Source: Ilumatobacteraceae bacterium (GTDB lineage: Bacteria > Actinomycetota > Acidimicrobiia > Acidimicrobiales > Ilumatobacteraceae). From it: a stretch of DNA of 32,034 nucleotides. The translations under genes were made by a program, and so were the position numbers. The number at the start of each line of letters is the position of its first letter. Within the stretch, counting starts at the first letter, position 1. The stretch covers positions 1-32,034 of the forward strand of contig JANYKU010000110.1 in the NCBI GenBank assembly GCA_025358075.1, read 5' to 3'. This document shows, piece by piece, positions 1 through 7,467 of the stretch. Below the pieces are notes generated by a model. That model saw only the letters and a program-made list of their open reading frames with translations. It did no database searches and was not told the origin of the DNA.

Positions 1-29
1 GAAATTATTGGTTCCTGGGTGGGTGTCGG

Positions 30-2956
30 GTGTTGACAGTGACGTCGTTGACGAACGCCGAGTATCTGTTGGGGTCGGTAGCGTTGGGGATCGACGAGTA
101 CTACATGGGTGTCGGTGAGGCGCCTGGGGTGTGGATGGGACACTGGTCGGCGGGACTCGGCGTCGAGGGTGTGGTCGAGGCTGATGCGTTGCGGGCGTTG
201 ATCGACGGGAACGATCCGACGACGGGAGCGCCGCTGTTGGTCGGGTTGCGGGAGCGCAAGGTGAAGGCGTTCGATCTGACGTTCTCGGCGCCGAAGGCGG
301 TATCGCTGTTGTGGGCGCTCGGGTCCGAACGGGTCGCCGATGTGGCGATGGCCGCTCACCGGGAAGCGATCGCTTCCGCGCTGGGGTTCTTGGAGGAGCG
401 CGCTGCGCTGGCCCGTGTCCAAGTCGACGGGCTGCGACGTCACGTCCCGACCGAGGGGTGGGCGGTTGCCGGGTTCGTGCATCGCACTTCTCGCGCGGGT
501 GATCCGCAGCTGCACACTCATTGTCTGGTCCCCAACGTCGTGCGTCGCGAGGATGGTCGCTGTGTGGCGATCGCCGCCCGGCCGATGTTCGTGTGGGCCC
601 GCGCCGCCGGATCGATCTATCAGGCCGAGCTGCAACGGCTGCTCAGCTTGCGTCTCGGTGTCGAATGGCAGCCGGATCGGAACAACACCCGCGAGATCGC
701 CGGGTTCACGCCGGAGTCGTTGCGCACGTTTTCGAAGCGGACCGTCGAGATCGAAGCCGAAGTCGAAGCGACCGGCGCCAGCTACGAGGCGCCGGGGTTG
801 CGGATGCGCGCCGACGATCAAGCCTCACTGGCGACCCGGCCGGCCAAGGACCACTCGGCCACGCCGGAGTTGCTGTTCGGACGGTGGCAGGCCGAGGCCG
901 CCGAGATCGGTCTGGAGATCGGGAGCGGGCTGGAGGGTCGGGTGTGTTGGCGTGACCCCGACCTGCGAGCGGTCGAGTTCGACGAGATCGCCCGCCGTCT
1001 CGTCGACGACGAACATGGATTGTGCGCTCATTCCGCCCGGTTTGCCGAACACGACGTCATTGCCCACGTCGCTGGTCTCGCCGCCGGGCGGCTGTCCACG
1101 GTCGAGATCACTGACATCGCCGAGAGATTCTTGGGATCGGATCTGGTCGTCCGGCTGACCCCCACCACCACCAGCAAATCGGGATGGGAACCGGCACGGT
1201 GGTCCACCGTCGCCCAACGCCACATCGAAGACGACACCCTCGTCATTCTCAACCGGCTCACCGAACGAGCCGGCCGACCGATCCCCGCACGCACAGTCGC
1301 CGAGCAGCTCGATGCTGTCGGGTTCTTGGGAGCGGATCAGTGTCAGGCGGTGTCCACGTTGTGCGGGCCGGGCGGATCGCTCAGGACGGTGCTCGCCCCT
1401 GCCGGCTACGGCAAGACCGCAATGGCCCACGTCGCCGCCGGTTGCGCGACCGCTGACGGCCGGGCGGTGCTCGCGGTCGCCACCACGGCGAAGGCGGTCG
1501 CCGAGCTCGAGGCGGCCGGTCTTTCGGCGCGCACGATCGCCCGCTTCCGGTACGACCTCACCGGCCGGCCGCTCCCTGCCGGGACGATCGTCATCCTCGA
1601 CGAGATCTCCCAAACCTCAACCCGCGACGCCCACAGCGTCCTCGCCGCCGTCGACGCTTGCGCCGGCGGTCAGCTGTGGGTCCTCGGCGACCCGCGCCAG
1701 GCACCGTCGGTCAAAGCCGGCGGAATCGCCGCGGAGATCGAAACACGCGCCGACGCCGCAACCATTCCCGCAGCCTGGCTGACCGTCAACCGCCGACAAA
1801 TCGACCCCGACGACCGCCACGCACTGGGCATCTTGCGCTCGGGAGACGCCTTCGCTTCGCAACAGCTGCGCCGCGAGCACGGATGGGAACACACCGCCGC
1901 CACACCCGAAGACACCCGACGGGCGATGGCCGACGCCGTCACCACCGACATCCTCACCCACGGCGCCGACAACACGATCGCCCTCGTCGTGTCCCACGCC
2001 CAGGCCGAAGACCTCACCGACCGCATCCGCCACCGACTCACCGCCGCCGGCGCGATCACCGGGACCTCGATCAGCGGTCCCGGATGGACATCCGATCGCC
2101 ACTACCAACAAGGCGACCGGATGCTGCTCCACACCCGCCACGGTGACCGCCACTCCCCGCTCGTCAACGGCACCGTCGGCACCATCACCGCAGTCGACGA
2201 CCAAGGTGTGCTGTTCCATCCCGACCGCGGCCAACCCGTGCAACTCCCAGCCCGCTCCGTTCAAGGCGTTCGGGCAGATGGCTCGCCGAACGTGTCACAC
2301 GCCTGGGCACGCACCGTCGACGGCGCTCAAGGAGGCACCTGGGACCACGTCCACCTGCTCGGCACCGCAGCCCTCGACGCCTACCGCGGCTACACCGCCC
2401 AATCCCGATCCGTGCAACCCACCCACACCTGGAACACCGCCACCTTGCCCACCATCGACTACGGCGGCCGCCTCGCCCACGATCCCGACCCCGACATCAG
2501 AAGACCCGGGCGACCGAACTCGCCGCCACCGCACCACAACGGCACGCACTCAGCCAGAACATCGGCCAACTCGACACCGCTCTCCATCTCACCCGTGTCG
2601 ACCGCGTGCTGCAACTCGCCGACCGTCCCACCCAGTTCCACCTCGACGTACTCGGACCGTTACCCACCGGGACCGCCGGTCGGGCCGTCTGGTGCCACCA
2701 AGCAAACCGACTCGAACGTCACCTCGACCACGCCATCCACGATGACACGATGTGGCAGCGGCTCGTCGACGACCTCAACGTGACACCAACCCTCGCCCGG
2801 ATCGCCGATCGCCACATCGCGATCCAGCACCCCCATGAGCTCACCGCAACCGACTGGGCCTCTATTACCCAGCACGCCGCCGCGATGCACGCCGCGACCA
2901 TCGAACAAGCCCGACCGGCGCCGCAACACGGACCGGAACTCGAGCTCGGCCTCTAA
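30..2956 (+). CDS. MobF/TrwC-family conjugative relaxase-helicase, frameshifted near the C-terminus
   Basis: DNA relaxase that would nick the transfer origin and unwind the strand for conjugation. GTG start at 30. The N-terminal relaxase domain has candidate nicking tyrosines (Y12, Y24, Y25) and the metal-binding histidine cluster FVHRTSRAGDPQLHTH (H151, H162, H164). A RecD/TraI-type helicase follows, with Walker A APAGYGKT (about residue 456) and Walker B VILDEIS (about 520). The opening frame stays open to 2783, but after roughly 2490 it turns into Pro/Ser/Thr-rich sequence unlike a protein. A normal-looking helical tail (ATELAAT..., then LQLADRPTQFHLDVLGPLP) runs in the next frame to a TAA at 2954-2956. 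So a -1 shift has occurred between about 2480 and 2505. It may be a mutation, a sequencing error or, less likely, programmed. No coupling protein or mating-pore gene is visible. Confidence 0.88.
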
Positions 2957-3298
2957 CTTCAGCATCCAACGGGCGGCGAGCGATCCAGTCGGATCACAAG
3001 ATGCCGTCACGGCCCGGGCCGTCATATCACCTCGGGCCGCGTGGCCTGCTGGAGCCGCCATCATGCCGGCTCACCAAGCTCGGCGCCGAACAGGCGATCC
3101 CATCTTGGGTGGAGAGACGGCGAACTCGACGGTGAGGTGAACGCGTCCCTCTCGACTCCGAGGGCGGCTCCTCTATGCGGACATGGATCAACACGCGTCC
3201 GATGCCAACTGACCGGCGGGGCGGCGCTTGCCCACGTGCGCATACTGGGGCTAGGACACCCTTGGCGGCCGCACAGGGGTGTCGCTGAGGGAGTCGCC
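2957..3298. other. Non-coding stretch after the relaxase, with a 14-bp palindrome
   Basis: No convincing gene. A perfect palindrome ACGGCCCGGGCCGT lies at 3009-3022, about 50 bases after the relaxase stop. It could help end transcription, but no T-run follows. I looked for an oriT-like arrangement because relaxase genes often lie near oriT, but I cannot identify a nick site. Confidence 0.4.
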
Positions 3299-3502
3299 GT
3301 GACGGGGCAGCAACCGGAAGACGCAGATCAGGTGGTGATCTGGCAAGCGCAGGGCATCCTCGTGGAGCAACTCGGTTACGAACCGATCGAAGCCGACTTC
3401 TGGTTGCGCTGGCGGGCCCGAATTGACAGGCGAACAGTGGTTGAGGCCGCGGTCCAACTCGTCACGAGGAACACGAACTGGCGATCGCCTGCAGTTCGTT
3501 GA
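3299..3502 (+). CDS. Small ANTAR-domain protein
   Basis: A 67-residue protein made almost only of an ANTAR-like RNA-binding helix bundle. The stretch IWQAQGILVEQLGYEP matches the family pattern of a Q-A-K-G-x-L-x-E start followed by a second helix and a closing VVEAAVQLV helix. ANTAR domains normally bind paired hairpins in leader RNAs and prevent termination, usually attached to a GAF or receiver domain; here no sensory domain is present. The GTG start is chosen because GAGGGAG (3287-3293) sits five bases upstream. A longer reading from 3041 exists, but its extra part looks non-coding. Neighbours are unrelated. ANTAR assignment is by motif and the domain is shorter than usual. Confidence 0.6.
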   Translation: MTGQQPEDADQVVIWQAQGILVEQLGYEPIEADFWLRWRARIDRRTVVEAAVQLVTRNTNWRSPAVR

Positions 3503-3507
3503 GTAGG

Positions 3508-3529
3508 GACCGCGAAGAACCCCGCGGTC
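3508..3529 (+). terminator. Hairpin just after the ANTAR gene
   Basis: GACCGCG (3508-3514) pairs perfectly with CGCGGTC (3523-3529) across an 8-base loop, six bases after the stop codon. No U-tract follows, so it is a terminator-like or RNA-stabilising hairpin rather than a classical intrinsic terminator. It could also be an ANTAR target hairpin, although I do not see the second hairpin such sites need. Confidence 0.4.
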
Positions 3530-3904
3530 GGGGCGGGAGACGGGACCAGCGGGGCTCTTTGGTACGGGGTTTCGGTACGGGGGTGGAGTGTTGGTGCCCA
3601 GATCGATCGGGCTTCAAACAAGCGTCACCCGACGATCGCCTAAGCTCGTCGGGCACGGACGTTCGTGTGTCTACCGCCGGGCGCGGCGACTCAGTTTGTT
3701 GTCGGGATGATCGCAAACGCGGTCGAGGTGGCGACCGTTTGGGCGATGTTGGCGACGGTTCCGATCGTGGTCGTCGCACCGGCCGATGCGATCAATGGCG
3801 AGCCACCGGCGTGATGCCCCTGTGGGCCGAACTCGGTGACCAAATCAGCCCAGATTCGCGACCGGTCAGCATCGTCTGCTGCTCGCACATCCACTGCGCC
3901 AATG
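3530..3904. other. No supported gene
   Basis: Several overlapping open frames occur on both strands, but none has a ribosome-binding site plus a recognisable or well-composed protein. A 35-codon hydrophobic plus-strand frame at 3707-3814 (MIANAVEVATVWAM...) has no Shine-Dalgarno sequence and is left uncalled. Confidence 0.4.
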
Positions 3905-4591
3905 TCATCCGTCCGGTGAACCTTCACTGGACGATGAGGCGAGTGGGTCGGGAGTCCTGCTGGTGACGGCGACTTCAGAGTCCGCCAGTCGGTCAGCAGG
4001 CGACATCTCATCGTCGACCGGGACCGGATCGCCGGGCATCACGTCGGTCTCGGACACGTGCCACACCGGGCTGTCGCCGGCCGTCTCCACGTTGAACCCA
4101 TGTTCGAACACGAGGCTTCCGCCGAAGGTCGCACCGACAGCGACCAGCGCGGCGACCATGATCGAGATGACGAGGATCGGCACAGTGGGGTGGGTGCGGG
4201 TGTGGTAGCCGTTCAGCCGCAACGCGATGTCGACCAGGGCGAGCGCCGTCACGAAGATCATCGTCCACGCGTGGGTGTTTGCGGTCCGTCGCGCTTGGGT
4301 GCCCTTCTCCGTGGAGCGCAGCCAATCCCAGAAGCCCGTCAGAGCTGTGAGCACTGACACGGCGGCACCGCCGATGAAGAGGAAGGTGCCGGCGCGGAAG
4401 AAGTCGCGACTCCAGGCCTGGTTCCGACCGACGACTGCGATCACGTCGAAGGTCGCCCCGAGGATGTACGCCGCGACGGGCAGGTCGGCGGCGGGTGTGT
4501 CGGTTTGCCCGACCATCCGCGTAGACCCTTGAACGTCCTGCCGCGCAGCGTCAGCGTCGGTCGTATGGAGAACTTGCGCATCGTCGTTCAT
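3905..4591 (-). CDS. DUF2231-type membrane protein
   Basis: A 228-residue integral membrane protein with about four hydrophobic helices. The central part (FLFIGGAAVSVLTALTGFWD, then a charged loop GTQARRTANTHAW, then another helix) is the DUF2231 pattern, a family often linked to redox or cytochrome-like membrane functions but not assigned a biochemical role. The C-terminal third is acidic and Ser/Pro-rich. I start at the ATG at 4591 because a SigB-like promoter (4648-4673) would initiate transcription about 50 bases upstream. Frames opening at 4675 or 4774 would begin at or before the promoter. The gene is divergent from the encapsulin-type ferritin, and both have the same promoter type, so they are probably induced together. 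Confidence 0.7.
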   Translation of the reverse strand: MNDDAQVLHTTDADAARQDVQGSTRMVGQTDTPAADLPVAAYILGATFDVIAVVGRNQAWSRDFFRAGTFLFIGGAAVSVLTALTGFWDWLRSTEKGTQARRTANTHAWTMIFVTALALVDIALRLNGYHTRTHPTVPILVISIMVAALVAVGATFGGSLVFEHGFNVETAGDSPVWHVSETDVMPGDPVPVDDEMSPADRLADSEVAVTSRTPDPLASSSSEGSPDG

Positions 4592-4647
4592 CCAATCTCG
4601 GAAGGTGCTCCGGACTGTCGGGTGCGATGGGTCATCGCGTTTCACCT

Positions 4648-4673
4648 GTACCCGACGCCACTGCCCGCAAGAC
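4648..4673 (-). promoter_or_regulatory. SigB/SigF-like promoter of the DUF2231 gene
   Basis: On the minus strand GTCT (4673-4670), 16 bases, then GGGTAC (4653-4648). One mismatch in the -35 against GTTT. Spacing is identical to five other sites in this window. Confidence 0.5.
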
Positions 4674-4709
4674 ATGAAGGCCCCACCGGCCGGTGTCGGC
4701 TGTCGTGAG

Positions 4710-4735
4710 GTTTGGGCCGGACGCCGAGAGGGTAT
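4710..4735 (+). promoter_or_regulatory. SigB/SigF-like promoter of the ferritin gene
   Basis: GGTTT (GTTT at 4710-4713), a 16-base spacer, then GGGTAT (4730-4735). This matches the GGTTT-N16-GGGTA form known for actinobacterial SigF/SigB. Expected transcript start is near 4742, giving a leader of about 30 bases with AAAGGG before the ATG. Confidence 0.7.
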
Positions 4736-4772
4736 CGAACTGACGTACGTATCACGGCCGAAAGGGCACACC

Positions 4773-5054
4773 ATGTCAAGCGAAGAACTTCATGCTCCGA
4801 GAGAACAACTCACCGCGTCGACGTACGCGACACATCAAGCGATCGTGTCGTTGATGGAGGAACTGCAGGCGGTCGACTGGTACGGCCAACGTGCCGATGA
4901 TTGCGCCGACGCCGAACTCAAGGCCGTCCTCGTCCACAACAAGAACGACGAGATGGAGCACGCGGCGATGCTCATCGAATGGTTGCGCCGGAATGTTCCA
5001 GAGTTTGCGACGCAGCTGACCAAGTTCCTTGGGGTCAACGGCTCCATCGCTTGA
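4773..5054 (+). CDS. Encapsulated-ferritin-like (EncFtn) protein without cargo tag
   Basis: Two-helix ferritin of the encapsulin-cargo type, which dimerises to build a di-iron ferroxidase site and oxidises Fe(II). The 93-residue protein has SLMEELQAVDWYGQR (E30, W36, Y37) and NDEMEHAAMLIEWLRR (E60, H63), matching the spacing of the known iron ligands and tryptophan in the family. ATG at 4773 follows AAAGGG (4761-4766). The chain ends at FLGVNGSIA and lacks the C-terminal extension that tags EncFtn for loading into an encapsulin shell. No encapsulin gene is in the window. It ends 16 bases before the convergent transporter gene. A SigB-like promoter and hemerythrin/CsbD neighbours suggest an iron or oxidative-stress role. 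Known family function is firm; shell-free action here is inference. Confidence 0.87.
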   Translation: MSSEELHAPREQLTASTYATHQAIVSLMEELQAVDWYGQRADDCADAELKAVLVHNKNDEMEHAAMLIEWLRRNVPEFATQLTKFLGVNGSIA

Positions 5055-5070
5055 CCACCGACCGCGTGAG

Positions 5071-6426
5071 TCAGCTCCGACTCGTGAGGGCGAGCATGAC
5101 TGCGGCGGCGGCCATCACGGTGAACGTCAACCATCCCAGTGTGGTGGACAGTCGGCGGTTGGTCTGTTCGCCCATGATTGCCCTGTTACCGGACACGAGC
5201 ATCACGATGAGCAGGAACGGTGAGGCCGCGATCCCGTTGATCACGGCGACGAGAACGAGGAGCTTGATCGGGTCGATCCCGGCGGCGCTGAACGCGGTCC
5301 CGGCGACGGTTCCGGCGATCACGAGGGCGTAGAACACTGGCGCTTGGCGGATGCTGTTGGTGAACCCGGTGGGTTTGCCCAAGAGACCCGAGATGCCCGA
5401 GGCGCCGGCGCCGGCGAGCACCGGGACCGCGAGCATGCCGGATCCGATGAAGCCGAGTGCGAACAGCATTGATGCGAGATGACCGGCAACGGGACGCAGC
5501 GCGGTGGCTGCTTCGGCGGCGGAGCTGATGTTGACGGGGCCGTTGGCCCCGAGTGTGGCTGCGGTGGCGGCGATGATCGCGAACATCACGAAGTTCGAGA
5601 ACGCCATCCCGAAGAACACGTCGAACCGGCTGAGTCGCAGCTTTGACTTGGCTGCGGATCGGAGCCGCCGGCGCAGGGGCACGGCCTTGGTGCCGCCGAT
5701 GTCCTCCTGGCGCATTTCGTCGACGCGGTTCGTTGTCTGCCAGAAGAACAGGTAGGGCGAGATGGTCGTTCCGAGCACGGCGATGAGCAACGTCAGGTAG
5801 CCCTTCGTGACCTGGATGTGAGGGATCACGGTGTGGGCAAGCACAGTCGGCCAATCGAGGTGAACGGCAAACAGCACGGCCACATAACTGAGCAACGCGA
5901 GGCACAGGAGTCGGAAGACTCGGGCGATCACCTGGTAGGAGAATTTGACGAGCAGACCGAGGATCGTCAGTCCAGCGATGACCGCCCACAACGTCGTCGG
6001 CCCGGCATTCAACAAGTGCATGCCTTCCCCGATGGCTACCAGATCGGCCGCGATGTTGAGGGCGTTCGCCCCGCACAGCACAATGATGAGGGCGCCGATC
6101 GCTATCCGCCAGCGGTGGGTGAAGCGGCGGGCGATGAGTCCGCCCAGGCTCTGGCCGGTCGCCAAGGCGGTGCGGTCGCAGATCTCTTGGACCGCGGCCA
6201 TCAGCGGGAACGTGAGCAGCGATGCCCAGAGCATGCCGAACCCGAATCGTGCGCCGGCTTGGGCGTAGGTCGCCACACCAGATGGATCGTCGTCGGAGGC
6301 GCCGGTGATCAGACCGGGTCCCAGTGCACGGGCATAACGTCCCCACCCACCGTTGCCCCGGCCCGAAAGACCCGAACGCGAAGCCGCCGATCCCTTGACC
6401 GGACCAGCCTCGGCGCTTTCCGTCAC
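5071..6426 (-). CDS. NRAMP-family divalent metal transporter with altered metal site
   Basis: A 451-residue membrane transporter with about eleven hydrophobic helices. The NRAMP fold is recognisable from GPGLITGASDDDPSGVATYA in helix 1 and LGTTISPYLFFWQTTN in helix 6. Classical Mn/Fe NRAMPs carry DPGN in helix 1 and MPH in helix 6; here they are DPSG and SPY, so the soft methionine ligand is absent. This resembles the NRAMP branch reported to move Mg2+ rather than transition metals, so I do not call it mntH. The GTG start at 6426 has no strong Shine-Dalgarno sequence; the first about 30 residues are polar and could be shorter. It converges with the EncFtn gene. Confidence 0.9.
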   Translation of the reverse strand: MTESAEAGPVKGSAASRSGLSGRGNGGWGRYARALGPGLITGASDDDPSGVATYAQAGARFGFGMLWASLLTFPLMAAVQEICDRTALATGQSLGGLIARRFTHRWRIAIGALIIVLCGANALNIAADLVAIGEGMHLLNAGPTTLWAVIAGLTILGLLVKFSYQVIARVFRLLCLALLSYVAVLFAVHLDWPTVLAHTVIPHIQVTKGYLTLLIAVLGTTISPYLFFWQTTNRVDEMRQEDIGGTKAVPLRRRLRSAAKSKLRLSRFDVFFGMAFSNFVMFAIIAATAATLGANGPVNISSAAEAATALRPVAGHLASMLFALGFIGSGMLAVPVLAGAGASGISGLLGKPTGFTNSIRQAPVFYALVIAGTVAGTAFSAAGIDPIKLLVLVAVINGIAASPFLLIVMLVSGNRAIMGEQTNRRLSTTLGWLTFTVMAAAAVMLALTSRS

Positions 6427-6739
6427 GAGACGGTCGCTTCGATCGGCTGCGGCGTCCGTCCAGCGCTACCGGCCATGTGGGACGCAGAGCACGACGGGCC
6501 AGTGCGAAGCCGCGAAGCCTGATCGGCTTGGGGGGCGCTGCGACCGCGCCAACGAGCACCCATACGACGCGCAGCCGCGCCTCCCGACCAACGATCCGAG
6601 GAGCGGTGTAAATCGACCACTGCCAAATCGAGCGCCGACAGCATTCGGACCCGTTCCGCGCCGGTCGCCATGCAAAGGTCTGCCCAGGGTCGGGCACCAT
6701 GGCCTTCGCAGCCTGCAGCGACGGAATGAACCGCTGGCG
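6427..6739. other. No supported gene
   Basis: Upstream region of the NRAMP-like gene. Long frames exist on both strands because of the high GC content, but none looks like protein or has a ribosome-binding site. No SigB-like promoter was found here. Confidence 0.35.
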
Positions 6740-6886
6740 TCACGCCGGTGGCGCCGCGTCGGAGTCGCCGGTGGGGGCACCCACCGGTTCGTTGACCGGT
6801 TCACCCGGGTGCTGAATGGCTTTCTCCGTCTTGCCGAGCACATCGCGACTCGGCTCCTTCTCATTTTCAGGCGGGGGTTTCGACAT
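6740..6886 (-). CDS. Small polar protein of unknown function
   Basis: A 48-residue frame starting MSKPPPENEKEPSRDVLGKT and ending in an acidic, Pro/Ala-rich tail with no cysteines or membrane helix. I do not recognise a family. The best ribosome-binding site upstream, AAGGAGG (minus strand, 6948-6942), instead serves a GTG at 6934 in the same frame. That reading meets a TAG after 12 codons, and the ATG at 6886 lies four codons after it. So the gene may have a short leader peptide, or a once longer gene may have acquired an amber codon. The palindromic TAGAA-C-TTCTA sequence just before the ATG could hide or regulate the start. Evidence is composition only. Confidence 0.4.
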   Translation of the reverse strand: MSKPPPENEKEPSRDVLGKTEKAIQHPGEPVNEPVGAPTGDSDAAPPA

Positions 6887-6967
6887 GTAGAACTTCTACC
6901 CGCGAGCCGAAGCTTCTACACCGAATCCGCGCACGGTACTGCCTCCTTGAACACGATCCGCGCCCGT

Positions 6968-7465
6968 TCATCGCTGGGCGACTCGAGCCGCCACCCGAAG
7001 TGAACCGTGGTGATGTACCAAGTTGAGCATCGTGTACGCGACGCTGGTTGCGCAGACGTAGACGAGGTGGTGGACGGCGTCGACGGCGAGGTCTGTCCGG
7101 GACCATTGTTTGATCGGTGGTGTGACGTCGAGCGCGGGGAGCATGACCAGTTCGCTGCCCCAGACTGCGGCGAAGTGCACCGTGGCGGCGATGGGTGCGC
7201 GCAGGCCGAGCATGGCGAGCACGCCTCGCAGAGTGCCCCAGGATGTGCCGTATCCCCAATGGACGACTCTGGAGAACGTGGCGGCTGCGCCGAGTTCTAG
7301 GGGTTCGAGGCCGAATACCTTGCAGGCCGCTTCGGCAGGCACGGTACTGGGCTCACCTTTGCGCAGTCGGGCTTCGGCTGTACTCGAGAGTGTCATGACA
7401 GCGGTGCCGATGGCACCGGCAACAAGACCTTTGCCGAGTGCGGCCGCGAAGTCTCCGACCTTCAT
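6968..7465 (-). CDS. Hypothetical membrane protein (DUF1440/YagU-like)
   Basis: A 165-residue protein with an N-terminal hydrophobic helix (GKGLVAGAIGTAVMTLSSTA) and two or three more in the second half. The general layout recalls DUF1440/YagU inner-membrane proteins, but I cannot see a diagnostic motif. ATG at 7465 lies two bases beyond the stop of the FdhF/YdeP oxidoreductase, so the two are almost certainly co-transcribed and translationally coupled. Histidine-rich stretches (VDAVHHLVY and LNLVHHHGS) near the C-terminus could bind metal or haem; this is inference. Confidence 0.7.
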   Translation of the reverse strand: MKVGDFAAALGKGLVAGAIGTAVMTLSSTAEARLRKGEPSTVPAEAACKVFGLEPLELGAAATFSRVVHWGYGTSWGTLRGVLAMLGLRAPIAATVHFAAVWGSELVMLPALDVTPPIKQWSRTDLAVDAVHHLVYVCATSVAYTMLNLVHHHGSLRVAARVAQR

Positions 7466-7467
7466 GG

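Noticed and set aside
5068..5083. GAGTC/GACTC hairpin between convergent ferritin and NRAMP genes as a terminator
   Set aside because: Only five base pairs, no T-run, and it overlaps the NRAMP stop codon.
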